A stretch of 28,311 bases of DNA. It comes from a virus. Shown in pieces: positions 1 to 7,299 of this stretch. The DNA lies in IMG/VR virus record IMGVR_UViG_3300030451_004837, positions 1-28,311 of that record; one strand, 5' to 3'. A model generated the notes under the pieces. The model saw only the letters and a list, made by a program, of their open reading frames with translations. It was not told where the DNA came from and did no database searches. A program made the translations under genes and the position numbers. The first letter of the stretch is position 1. Each line of letters begins with the position of its first letter.

Positions 1-15
1 GTCTCCAACCCTTAC
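1..15. repeat. 15-base terminal direct repeat (left copy)
   Basis: The sequence GTCTCCAACCCTTAC at 1-15 is repeated exactly at 28297-28311. This is either the overlap left by assembling a circular or circularly permuted molecule, or a true short terminal repeat. The gene content is consistent with a complete phage genome, which favours a closed circle. The bases alone cannot tell assembly overlap from a physical end. Confidence 0.85.
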
Positions 16-57
16 CCCGAAAAACGCACACAAAAAGTTTTTTGTTTTCGGGGGTTT
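15..57. terminator. Hairpin terminator upstream of the terminase genes
   Basis: CCCCGAAAA at 15-23 pairs perfectly with TTTTCGGGG at 45-53, giving a 9-bp stem with a T-rich loop, followed by GTTT. After circularisation it lies downstream of the last gene (ending 28129) and upstream of the small-terminase gene, so it would end rightward transcription before packaging genes start again. The short T tail makes it moderate rather than strong. Confidence 0.5.
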
Positions 58-88
58 ACGCGTGCGCGGTTTTATTAGACGTGCGCAC
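58..88. repeat. CGTGCGC direct repeats and palindrome before terminase
   Basis: ACGCGTGCGCG lies at 58-68, a second CGTGCGC at 80-86, and the perfect palindrome GTGCGCAC at 81-88. The 11-base string recurs exactly at 21844-21854 in the replication region. The GC-rich strings stand out from the surrounding A/T-rich DNA. A protein-binding site (terminase or replication initiator) is possible but unproven. Confidence 0.4.
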
Positions 89-122
89 AAGAAAAAACAC
101 GTTTTTTGAAAGGATTGAAAAA

Positions 123-560
123 ATGAGCAGCAGACCCAGGTCAAACGATTCACGCAAAAAACAGGGGATTCAGGCAAAGAAAAAGCGTGATGCAAAAAAA
201 GAGCCTGCAACCCCAAAAGATGAAATTGAAAAAGCAAAGAAGGCATTGAAGCGTGAAGTGCTCAGGTACGCAAATGCAAACCTGACCAGGGCATTCAATG
301 CTTTTGGTAAGGGGATGGATATCACCTTTTTGATTTCCCTTGTTGGGATGGAGATCACAAGACTTCAACAGACACAAGACCCAAACGAACCACCTGATTT
401 CAGGTACACTGCTGCAATGCACAAGTATGTTGAAATGATGCGCAAGCTGTTATTGATTCAAGAAGGTGCACACACCTTCATCCCAAATCAGATTGCAGTC
501 ATGCTTGAATCAGTTGACGATGAAGAAGAAGATGTGAGTGATGTCCCTGAATTTGCGTAA
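123..560 (+). CDS. Putative terminase small subunit
   Basis: A 145-residue protein with a very basic, lysine-rich N-terminus (residues 1-45), a helical middle and an acidic C-terminal tail (residues about 132-145). The start at 123 is chosen because AAAGGA lies eight bases upstream; extending further upstream gives an unconvincing N-terminus. It overlaps the large-terminase gene by 20 bases and is the first gene after the putative packaging region. Small terminase subunits bind the packaging site and load DNA onto the large subunit. I recognise no specific family motif, so the call rests on position, size and charge pattern. Confidence 0.6.
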   Translation: MSSRPRSNDSRKKQGIQAKKKRDAKKEPATPKDEIEKAKKALKREVLRYANANLTRAFNAFGKGMDITFLISLVGMEITRLQQTQDPNEPPDFRYTAAMHKYVEMMRKLLLIQEGAHTFIPNQIAVMLESVDDEEEDVSDVPEFA

Positions 561-1923
561 TGAAGTTGCACAGTACAGCGTGACTGATTTTGGCATTGGT
601 CCCCCACATGAAGCGCAAAGGCGTTTCTTGCGCTCCAATGCGCCCAACGTCTACTATCTAGGGGGCAGGGGTGCAGGGAAAACCACTGTTTTGGTGCTGA
701 AGTCACTGCTGTACTGCCTGAAGCCACAAAATGCAGGCCTTGATTTTGGCTTTTTTGCACCAACATACCGCCAGATGGTCAGGTCATCAGAACCTGCATT
801 GATCAACATGCTTGAAGACTTTGCAGGGGTGTCAGGTTTTTCACTGCTCAAGAAGCACCACAGGTCAGACCACTGCTTTGAATTGATAAATGGAAGCAAG
901 ATCTTCTTCACAAGCTTTGACAGGGTTGACCGTGTGCGATCAATGTCCCTGTCAGGTATGGCAATGGATGAAGCAGAATATGCAAAACACCCCTACTATA
1001 CATATGGCACCATTGCAGCAGCGGTCAGGGGTGGTGGTGAATTGCAGACCATGCTTGCAAGCACGTCGAAGGGATATCGGGGAATGGTCAAGAAATGGGT
1101 TGATGAAGTGAATGCTGAAAACCCTGACTTTCACCTTGTTATTTCGAGAAGCTATGACAACCCGTACATCACAGAAGCTTTCATTGCTCGATTGAAGGCA
1201 ACGATGTCACGCACAAACTATCTTCAAGAAGTTGAATGTCAGATTGTGAGGCCTGCAACGCTTGTTTTTCCCGAATTCACAAGAAAGAAACACGTTGTGC
1301 CCTACAGATATGAAGAGGGCACACCCTATTCAATCGGAATTGATCCAGGTTATTCACACCCAGCAGTGACATTTGTTGCACATATTCAAGGCAATGGTGT
1401 CAATGACAGAAATGTGATCTTCAAAGAATTTGTTGAAGATGATGTGCCTGAAGAAAAGCTGTTGAATATTATGGATCAAATGATCAGAGAGACAGGGGGA
1501 AGGCCCCAGGTCATTGCATCTGACAGAGCGTTGCCCCATTTTAATCAAAAGATGATGCGCAAATGGACTGACACAAGAATCAAAACACGCCAGTCAAAGA
1601 CAGATCAAGATGTGTGGTCAGGCATGGAAGTTGTCAGGGGTCTTCTTGACCCTACTGAAAGCAAACCGTTGCTTTTCTTTTCAGAAGACTTGTTGAAGAC
1701 TCCAGGACGAGGGGTCATTCAGTGTTTTGAGCAGTTAAGACGGAAGACAAAAGACGGTGAAGTGCAAGATGCAATATACAAAGACAACATCAATGACCAT
1801 TCAGTTGATGCTGTTTCATATTGGGCAACAGCACACTATGGCAGAAGAGGCTTCACAAGACCTGAAAAGCAGGTATCATCTGAAACATACAACAGGCGAA
1901 TGCATACATTTCACAGAAGATAG
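541..1923 (+). CDS. terL: Terminase large subunit (packaging ATPase/nuclease)
   Basis: A 460-residue terminase that translocates DNA into the prohead and cuts concatemers. The N-terminal ATPase has a Walker A motif GGRGAGKT (residues 41-48), a Walker B motif ending in D143-E144 and a coupling motif LASTS. The C-terminal RNase H-like nuclease has three acidic positions: D268 in GIDPG, D328 in ASDRA and D423 in HSVDA. The length is normal for the family. A GTG at 538 directly precedes the ATG at 541; I use the ATG. The gene overlaps the putative small subunit by 20 bases and is followed by the portal, the standard packaging order. Confidence 0.96.
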   Translation: MSLNLRNEVAQYSVTDFGIGPPHEAQRRFLRSNAPNVYYLGGRGAGKTTVLVLKSLLYCLKPQNAGLDFGFFAPTYRQMVRSSEPALINMLEDFAGVSGFSLLKKHHRSDHCFELINGSKIFFTSFDRVDRVRSMSLSGMAMDEAEYAKHPYYTYGTIAAAVRGGGELQTMLASTSKGYRGMVKKWVDEVNAENPDFHLVISRSYDNPYITEAFIARLKATMSRTNYLQEVECQIVRPATLVFPEFTRKKHVVPYRYEEGTPYSIGIDPGYSHPAVTFVAHIQGNGVNDRNVIFKEFVEDDVPEEKLLNIMDQMIRETGGRPQVIASDRALPHFNQKMMRKWTDTRIKTRQSKTDQDVWSGMEVVRGLLDPTESKPLLFFSEDLLKTPGRGVIQCFEQLRRKTKDGEVQDAIYKDNINDHSVDAVSYWATAHYGRRGFTRPEKQVSSETYNRRMHTFHRR

Positions 1924-1932
1924 GGAATCACA

Positions 1933-3303
1933 ATGTCAATCAATCAATACAATTGGTCACAATGGACGCAACGAAGCACAGACTTCTTCACCATCAGTGA
2001 AAGGCTTTCAAAATTTCAAAAGCGTGACTTCACGCCCATTCAAGACATCATCATGCAACTGTTTCCGAACAGTTATGACAGAAGGCTTCCCCGTGACATT
2101 CCAATTGTTGAATCAATCGCAAAGCAACATGCAATTTGGTACAGAAGACCCCCGTCACGTGCTTTTGCACTGACTTCAGGTGACCCCCTGTCACCAAATC
2201 AGTTGCGAGCATTGCGCACCATCTATCGCGGGTTGAAGATTGATGAAGTGATGAAGCGTATCAATGAGCAGACCATCATTCAGCGCACAGTGGTTGCTGT
2301 TGTCTTGCCTATTGCAGGCACAAATTTGCTTCAAATCATGACGTTTGAACCCTATGAAATGGAAGTAGACCCTGCACCCTTGCAATCAAGTGATGTGCAA
2401 GCGTGTGCACGTGAAGGTGAATTCAGGTTCAGAATCCCTGTCAGGTCATCTTTTGACCGTATCACTTACGGCACCATGAAGATCAGCAGCACCAGGGCAG
2501 TTTATGACTACAACGGGGTTGAGCAGGGGATTTGGAATGATGACGGGTCAATGCCTGAAGAATTTGGGGGTCAGGTTCCCATTGCTGTGTGCAGACTAGG
2601 CACACCTATGAAGGGTGATTTTTTCGCAAATCTTCCAACAGACGTATATGACACCCAAGTGTCACTTGGTATCAGCTTCAGTGATATTGACTACAGAAAC
2701 CGGTTTGATTTTGCACAGAAGGTTGTCACAAACGCCACCAGGCCAGAGCTCGAATCAATGGTGATGGGGTCTGACAGAATCATTTCATTGATGGATGATC
2801 AAAAGATGGAGATTTTGAACGTCCCAAGCAACACAACAGAATTCATGAAGGCACAAGAGTCTTTCTTGAAGTACGTCAGCACACACAATGCCCTGAACCC
2901 TGCTGCATTCACAGCACAAGGGCAAGCAACAGCAGTGTCAAAGATGCTTGACCTTCATGACCGTGATTCAATGAGGCAAGACCAATTGATGGCACTGCGT
3001 GATTGTGAAAATCAACTGTACAATGCAATCAGGATGAACCTGAATGCAGGAATCAAGTCTGATTCATGGCCACAGGCTGAAGTGACTGTTGAATACAAAG
3101 AAACCCCACTGCCTGAAAACAAGTTGCAGATGCAGCAAGCTACAAGAATGGCATTTGAAGACGGGATGTCATCACCTGCACGTGAATTGTCAAAAATACA
3201 GGGCATCAGTCTTGAAGAGGCAAAACGCCAAATTGCAGAAAATCTCGAAGAATACAGAGCGGTGAAAATAGCACAAAGGGCTGATGATGAAATTCTTGGT
3301 TGA
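1933..3303 (+). CDS. Portal protein
   Basis: A 456-residue protein directly after the large terminase, of normal portal length. The N-terminal region is helical with a conserved-looking stretch around an RRPPSRAF motif, the middle is mixed alpha/beta, and the C-terminus is a long charged helix rich in E, K and Q, as in SPP1 gp6-like portals. Portals form the twelve-fold ring at one capsid vertex that docks terminase and later the neck. AGGGA lies six bases before the ATG. The last 20 bases overlap the next gene. The call rests on position, size and general portal-like composition, as no short diagnostic motif exists. Confidence 0.88.
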   Translation: MSINQYNWSQWTQRSTDFFTISERLSKFQKRDFTPIQDIIMQLFPNSYDRRLPRDIPIVESIAKQHAIWYRRPPSRAFALTSGDPLSPNQLRALRTIYRGLKIDEVMKRINEQTIIQRTVVAVVLPIAGTNLLQIMTFEPYEMEVDPAPLQSSDVQACAREGEFRFRIPVRSSFDRITYGTMKISSTRAVYDYNGVEQGIWNDDGSMPEEFGGQVPIAVCRLGTPMKGDFFANLPTDVYDTQVSLGISFSDIDYRNRFDFAQKVVTNATRPELESMVMGSDRIISLMDDQKMEILNVPSNTTEFMKAQESFLKYVSTHNALNPAAFTAQGQATAVSKMLDLHDRDSMRQDQLMALRDCENQLYNAIRMNLNAGIKSDSWPQAEVTVEYKETPLPENKLQMQQATRMAFEDGMSSPARELSKIQGISLEEAKRQIAENLEEYRAVKIAQRADDEILG

Positions 3304-3877
3304 TTATGGCTCAAAAAAAGCACAGCAGAAGCTGTTGAAGTTGCCCCCCTTGTTGCAGAAGCGGCTGAAGTTTGTTCTGTACTTTGGTGGTGCCCAGGCT
3401 GCTGCAATCAAGCACAGGGTTGCAGATCGTGGTCTTGCTGCTGACTTCAGCAAAATCAAACACTACAACAGATCGGGGGGCATGTGGTCAGGATGGCAGG
3501 CCAGGATTGTTGGACAACACGTGCAGATTGAATTTCTGAAGACTTCATTGCCAACGTCTGCTGCAAAGCTTCTTGACAAGAAGTTTGATGACCCAAAAGA
3601 TCGGCGGCAATATGTCAAAAGGCTACGTGCTGACAAGAAGCTGAAGAAAATCAGCAACAGGCTAAAAGCAAAAACCTGTGCAACGTCGAAAAGTGCGGGT
3701 GCAAGATTCTTTCAATCACCTTCAAGAGATGAAGTTAACGCCATGACAACGTGGGTGAAAGAACACCTTGAAAGAAATGTGATGGCCATTGTTGGCAAAA
3801 ACTTCAGACACAGGGCAGTGCCTGACCGATTCAATCAGTTGATGAAACGGTTGCCAGATCCCAAGGCAAAAGGGTAG
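3284..3877 (+). CDS. Head-region protein of unknown function
   Basis: A 197-residue strongly basic protein between portal and scaffold. Two ATG codons are adjacent (3284 and 3287), preceded by AAAGGG, and the gene overlaps the portal by 20 bases, so it is probably translationally coupled. A middle region around residues 40-80, including SGGMWSGWQARI, looks beta-rich, followed by a lysine/arginine-rich helical part (residues 95-125). The position fits a minor head or head-completion protein, but I do not recognise the family. A terminator-like hairpin follows it. Confidence 0.7.
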   Translation: MMKFLVDYGSKKAQQKLLKLPPLLQKRLKFVLYFGGAQAAAIKHRVADRGLAADFSKIKHYNRSGGMWSGWQARIVGQHVQIEFLKTSLPTSAAKLLDKKFDDPKDRRQYVKRLRADKKLKKISNRLKAKTCATSKSAGARFFQSPSRDEVNAMTTWVKEHLERNVMAIVGKNFRHRAVPDRFNQLMKRLPDPKAKG

Positions 3878-3897
3878 ATTCATTCTGCTTGCTACTT

Positions 3898-3956
3898 GTG
3901 GCCGTGGGGCGTATGCACCCTCACCTTCGATGGTCGTCCCACGGTCACAGTTTTTT
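3898..3956 (+). terminator. Strong hairpin terminator or attenuator before the scaffold gene
   Basis: Bases 3898-3910 pair with 3936-3948 over 13 consecutive positions (11 Watson-Crick, two G-T), and a further G-C pair at 3911/3935 extends the stem. Six T residues follow at 3951-3956. This is a classical intrinsic terminator in the 104-base gap between the unknown head gene and the scaffold gene. No new promoter is evident between it and the scaffold start, so it may act as partial attenuation that sets the ratio of portal to scaffold and capsid. The gap is visibly richer in GC than its surroundings. Confidence 0.7.
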
Positions 3957-3981
3957 GCAAGCCACAGCACCAGGGGAAGAC

Positions 3982-4581
3982 ATGGAAGAAGAAAAGCAAG
4001 CACCAGCAAGCACAGAACCACCTGCAAGCGCAGAAATGCCAGCAGAAGCACCACAAGCTGAAGCGGTTGAAGCACAGCCAGTTGAAGCAGTGTCAGTTGA
4101 AGAGCCTGTGCAGGCAGTTGTGCAGGATGTTCAAGAGCAAAAAAAAGAAGAAGTGACGCCAGAAAAAGCCAGTTCAGAAGCGGTGAACGAGGCAAACGAG
4201 GCACAGCACGTTCTTCATCAAGAGATGGTAAACCGTCTTGGTATGCTAGAAAGCAAAATCAAAGACTACGAGCAAAAAGAACAGGCCCGTCAGGCAACGA
4301 TTGAACAAGAAAAAGTTGCAGCACGTGGCAAATTGTTGAAAGAATTGGGGATCATTGACGATCTCTATGGTAGGTTAGCACCATCAATTGAAGATGCTGA
4401 CCCACGGACAGAAGAAGGTCAAGAGGCATACAGGCAATGGATGGTCAAACACCCAAACCTGTTCAAAAAGGCACCAACATTGGAGAAAATAAGCAATGCC
4501 ACGAAAGAAAGCGAGCGAATCGGAAACACATTCAGAAAACACCTTACCTTCAGCGAAGCCATCCGAAAAATCAAAGGATAG
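3982..4581 (+). CDS. Putative capsid scaffolding protein
   Basis: A 199-residue acidic protein. Residues 1-70 are rich in A, E, P and V and look disordered. Residues 75-125 look like a charged coiled coil. The C-terminus (residues 185-199) is a basic helix, the usual capsid-binding end of scaffolds. It lies two genes upstream of the major capsid gene. The ATG at 3982 is chosen because AGGGGA lies just upstream; an in-frame TTG at 3889 would read through the terminator hairpin and is unlikely. No protease signature is seen, so scaffold removal may be non-proteolytic. Function is inferred from position and composition. Confidence 0.72.
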   Translation: MEEEKQAPASTEPPASAEMPAEAPQAEAVEAQPVEAVSVEEPVQAVVQDVQEQKKEEVTPEKASSEAVNEANEAQHVLHQEMVNRLGMLESKIKDYEQKEQARQATIEQEKVAARGKLLKELGIIDDLYGRLAPSIEDADPRTEEGQEAYRQWMVKHPNLFKKAPTLEKISNATKESERIGNTFRKHLTFSEAIRKIKG

Positions 4582-4915
4582 TGCAGAAAAGAAGGTGAAG
4601 AAGGTGGTGAAGAAAAGCGCAAAAGCGAAGACAGATGACCTGATTGAAAAATACAAAAACAGGTCAAATCGTGAAATTGGGTCAGTGGTCAACGGTGATC
4701 CTGACTTTTTGTATGTTCACGTTGGTGACAATTCCAAGACAAAGATGACTGTGCAGAAGTTGCTTGACGTCGGATATGAATTGGAAACAGACCCTTCAGT
4801 TGTAAAGCATGGTTTTCTTGGTGGAAGTCTATACAAAATCCCGAAAGAATTTGCTGACCACCTGATGAAAAAACGTGGCGAAAAGTTTAGACAACCACGC
4901 CGAAGAAGGGTCTAA
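4496..4915 (+). CDS. Small basic protein between scaffold and capsid, unknown function
   Basis: A 139-residue protein overlapping the scaffold gene by 86 bases in another frame. GGAG at 4482-4485 lies ten bases before its ATG, supporting independent initiation inside the scaffold gene. Residues 1-50 are lysine/serine-rich and probably disordered. Residues 50-130 look globular (VNGDPDFLYVHVGDNSKT, then a glycine-rich segment). The C-terminus ends in RQPRRRRV. The position suggests a head accessory or decoration protein, but this is not recognised from the sequence. Confidence 0.72.
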   Translation: MPRKKASESETHSENTLPSAKPSEKSKDSAEKKVKKVVKKSAKAKTDDLIEKYKNRSNREIGSVVNGDPDFLYVHVGDNSKTKMTVQKLLDVGYELETDPSVVKHGFLGGSLYKIPKEFADHLMKKRGEKFRQPRRRRV

Positions 4916-4941
4916 GTGGTTGAAATTAAAGGAGAAATCTA

Positions 4942-5904
4942 ATGGCTAGTGGCTACTTGAACGGGGACAAATATGCACCCCTAGTGAATGAATGGAATCA
5001 GCAAATTGTGACTTTGCAGCCCACGTGGTCAAAGTTTTGCAACGTCAGAAATGACAAAGTGATTGCTTTGCAGAATTATGCTGACATCACCCCAGCAGCA
5101 CTTGCTTCTTGGGATGGGTCTGCTGAAATCAGTGAAACACCAACTGCAAAATCATATGGGTCTTTTGCAGAACAGACTGTCACTGCTGACGGTTTTGCAC
5201 GAAAGCTGACTTTCAAGCGCAATGACGTTGATCTTGACCCCACACTGCTTGATCGGAAGGCTGCTGAAATGTTTGACGCAGCAGGCCGAACAATTGAGAA
5301 GTCAGTGTATGCTGCACTCGAAGCAGGGTTTTCAACTGCTGTTGATAATGGGTCTTACAGTGGGAACAGCGGTGGGACCACTAACGTTCTTGGTGGAACA
5401 TTCTACCTGTCAGATGATTCAACCACACAGTCAAACGGTTTGACTGATGCTTTATCTGCAACATCACTTGCATCTGCACGTCAGAAGCTTGTTGAATGGA
5501 AAAGTTACACCATGGACCCAATGGGCTTGGGTTATGGTCAACTGGCCCTTGTTGTATCGCCAAAAAATGAAGACCTTGCGCTTCAGCTTGTAGGATCTCC
5601 AACACAGCTTGAAACATTTGCAGTGGCTTCTATTGGTGCAGCAGCAGGTGCAAACATCAACCCAATGGCGGGACGTCGCATTGAAGTGATTGTTTCACCA
5701 TATCTGACAGCAGATGAAGATGATTGGTTTCTGATTGAAACCGGTGCACAGTCACCCGTCTTCTACTGGACCCAGGCAGCGCCACACATGGTGATTGCTG
5801 AAAAGCCAGAAGATCAATCTGTTGTGATGTCTGTAAGCATGTTCCACAAGGTGTTCATTCAAACACCACCAAATGGAATCATTGCTTCCAATGTTCCTGC
5901 ATAG
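4942..5904 (+). CDS. Major capsid protein (HK97 fold, Mu gpT-like)
   Basis: A 320-residue protein with a strong ribosome-binding site (AAAGGAG, eight bases upstream). A region around residue 190-210 (MDPMGLGYGQLALVVSPKN) is typical of Mu gpT-like HK97-fold major head proteins, where an LVV-P segment leads into the central domain. The C-terminal part has the usual strand-rich WFLIETG and FHKVFIQTPP-type segments. Position after scaffold and before connectors agrees. A perfect hairpin terminator follows, which is common after highly expressed capsid genes. There is no obvious N-terminal pro-domain. Confidence 0.88.
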   Translation: MASGYLNGDKYAPLVNEWNQQIVTLQPTWSKFCNVRNDKVIALQNYADITPAALASWDGSAEISETPTAKSYGSFAEQTVTADGFARKLTFKRNDVDLDPTLLDRKAAEMFDAAGRTIEKSVYAALEAGFSTAVDNGSYSGNSGGTTNVLGGTFYLSDDSTTQSNGLTDALSATSLASARQKLVEWKSYTMDPMGLGYGQLALVVSPKNEDLALQLVGSPTQLETFAVASIGAAAGANINPMAGRRIEVIVSPYLTADEDDWFLIETGAQSPVFYWTQAAPHMVIAEKPEDQSVVMSVSMFHKVFIQTPPNGIIASNVPA

Positions 5905-5912
5905 GTGATTGC

Positions 5913-5955
5913 ATCCGTCACCCCCTGCTGTTTTTGGGGGTGACGGGTTCTTTTT
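5913..5955 (+). terminator. Intrinsic terminator after the capsid gene
   Basis: CCGTCACCCCC at 5915-5925 pairs perfectly over 11 bp with GGGGGTGACGG at 5936-5946 around a ten-base loop, followed by GTTCTTTTT. It lies between the capsid stop and the next start (5969). Such an element would give many capsid transcripts and fewer connector and tail transcripts by partial read-through. Confidence 0.85.
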
Positions 5956-5968
5956 GGAGTTTTTGAAA

Positions 5969-6865
5969 ATGCCAGCAAAACAGGTTCTGCAAAATCAATC
6001 AGCATCATTCGACGTGGTGGCATCTTCAAGCACTTCAAGCGCAACTGTGACCTTTTTCAAACCCGATGGGTCAGAATTGGTTGCATCAGCATCTGCAACC
6101 CTTGATGCAACTTCAGCAACCATCAATGCACAGCTTTCAAGCAGTCCAGAATCTTTGACTGTTTCAAGCGTGGTTGATTTTGTTGCTGGCCGTCCATACC
6201 TGATTGAATCAGTGGGTGGTCAAAAAAGTGTGCTGATTCTCTCCAGTGTAGATACGGCAAACAGCAGACTGATTTTTGATCAAGCACCACCTTTCACCAT
6301 CACCAACGGTGACACAGTTTCAGGTGCTAGAATTTCAGCAACACTTGCATCATCTGCAACGTCAAAGCGTGATTTGTACTATCGTGCAGACTTCACAATC
6401 ACCCCTTCAAGCGGTGATGTCTACACACGGCAAGTCATGTTTCACATTTGCAGAACGCAGTTTGAAGACCCTGTTACAGCAGATGAAGTGAAGCGTGTTT
6501 TGTCTTTTCAATTCCCGTCCGCTGCTGATTACTATCAGCCAGGGCAATTGGTTGAAATTGCGCAACGTGCTTCAAACATGGTCATCAGACAAATTGAAGC
6601 ATCAGGGAGAATGCCACACCTTTTGAGCACACCCGATGCTTTCAAAGATGCAGGGCTTCTTGCGCTCCGTCTGTGCCTTGCTGATGACAATTTGATCCCG
6701 CAATCAGGGACCACTGAAATGGTTGACTATGTTGACAGCATCCGAAAACAGATGCTTGATTCAGTGAACACTGCAATCAAAGCTGGTCAATGGTATGATG
6801 ACAATGATGATGGGAAAGTTGATGAACGCGAAACAGGTGCCTTCAGCACCAGGGTGATGCTGTGA
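5969..6865 (+). CDS. Head-tail connector-like protein with EF-hand-type loop
   Basis: A 298-residue protein after the capsid gene. Residues 1-160 are rich in S, T, A and V and look beta-sandwich/Ig-like. Residues 175-270 are helical (FPSAADYYQPGQLVEIAQRA), as in head-tail adaptor proteins. Residues 277-288 (DDNDDGKVDERE) match the EF-hand/dockerin calcium loop, with D at 1, N at 3, D at 5, G at 6, a hydrophobic residue at 8 and E at 12. The start at 5969 is chosen over an in-frame start at 5909 that lies inside the terminator; GGAG lies upstream. The connector role is inferred from place and the helical half. Confidence 0.65.
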   Translation: MPAKQVLQNQSASFDVVASSSTSSATVTFFKPDGSELVASASATLDATSATINAQLSSSPESLTVSSVVDFVAGRPYLIESVGGQKSVLILSSVDTANSRLIFDQAPPFTITNGDTVSGARISATLASSATSKRDLYYRADFTITPSSGDVYTRQVMFHICRTQFEDPVTADEVKRVLSFQFPSAADYYQPGQLVEIAQRASNMVIRQIEASGRMPHLLSTPDAFKDAGLLALRLCLADDNLIPQSGTTEMVDYVDSIRKQMLDSVNTAIKAGQWYDDNDDGKVDERETGAFSTRVML

Positions 6866-7284
6866 GAGCAACAGAAGTGCGTGACAAGATTGTGCAAGCG
6901 GTTGAAGGCATAGCACCTGACAATGTTGCACATGCGGGTGATGTGTTCAGGCAGGCACCCCCGCAACTTGACTACCCGCCCCGTGATCGTGTTTTTATGG
7001 TCACCAGGACAATACCACAAGCACCTGCTGACCTATTGTTTGCAGGGGCTGACCCTTATGACATCACGTTTGAACTTGCGGTTTCATACACTTCAACCCC
7101 AAACAGTCAAGACAGGGTTTTGCTTGACGGTGATTTGATTTGTGATGCAATCAAGTTGCTTGAAAGCCAGAATGCACAGATACTTTTCACAGATGTGAAA
7201 GGTGCTGCTGATTTTGAAGACGGGCAGGGAAACCGTCTTTGCACTTTATCAATCCGCGTTGTGTACGATAGGCGGGACGCATAA
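6862..7284 (+). CDS. Putative tail terminator/neck protein
   Basis: A 140-residue alpha/beta protein starting at a GTG that overlaps the previous stop by four bases. It begins with a helix (RDKIVQAVEGI), then strands, and ends in a strand with YDRR. This size, fold pattern and position, just before the major tail protein, are typical of siphophage tail-terminator (lambda gpU-like) or tail-completion proteins that cap the tail tube for joining to the head. The assignment is by order and secondary-structure pattern, not a diagnostic motif. Confidence 0.62.
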   Translation: MRATEVRDKIVQAVEGIAPDNVAHAGDVFRQAPPQLDYPPRDRVFMVTRTIPQAPADLLFAGADPYDITFELAVSYTSTPNSQDRVLLDGDLICDAIKLLESQNAQILFTDVKGAADFEDGQGNRLCTLSIRVVYDRRDA

Positions 7285-7299
7285 AAAGGAGTTTTTCAA

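Noticed and set aside
3889-3981. N-terminal extension of the scaffold from TTG 3889
   Set aside because: It would translate through the terminator hairpin and adds a non-scaffold-like His/Trp-rich segment; ATG 3982 has a good ribosome site.
3722-4204. 160-residue minus-strand ORF across the scaffold gene
   Set aside because: Leucine-rich shadow of the A/E/P-rich scaffold sequence, also crossing the terminator hairpin. No independent support.
4496-4581. Programmed frameshift joining scaffold and the following protein
   Set aside because: The second gene has its own GGAG and ATG, and no slippery sequence is evident in the overlap.
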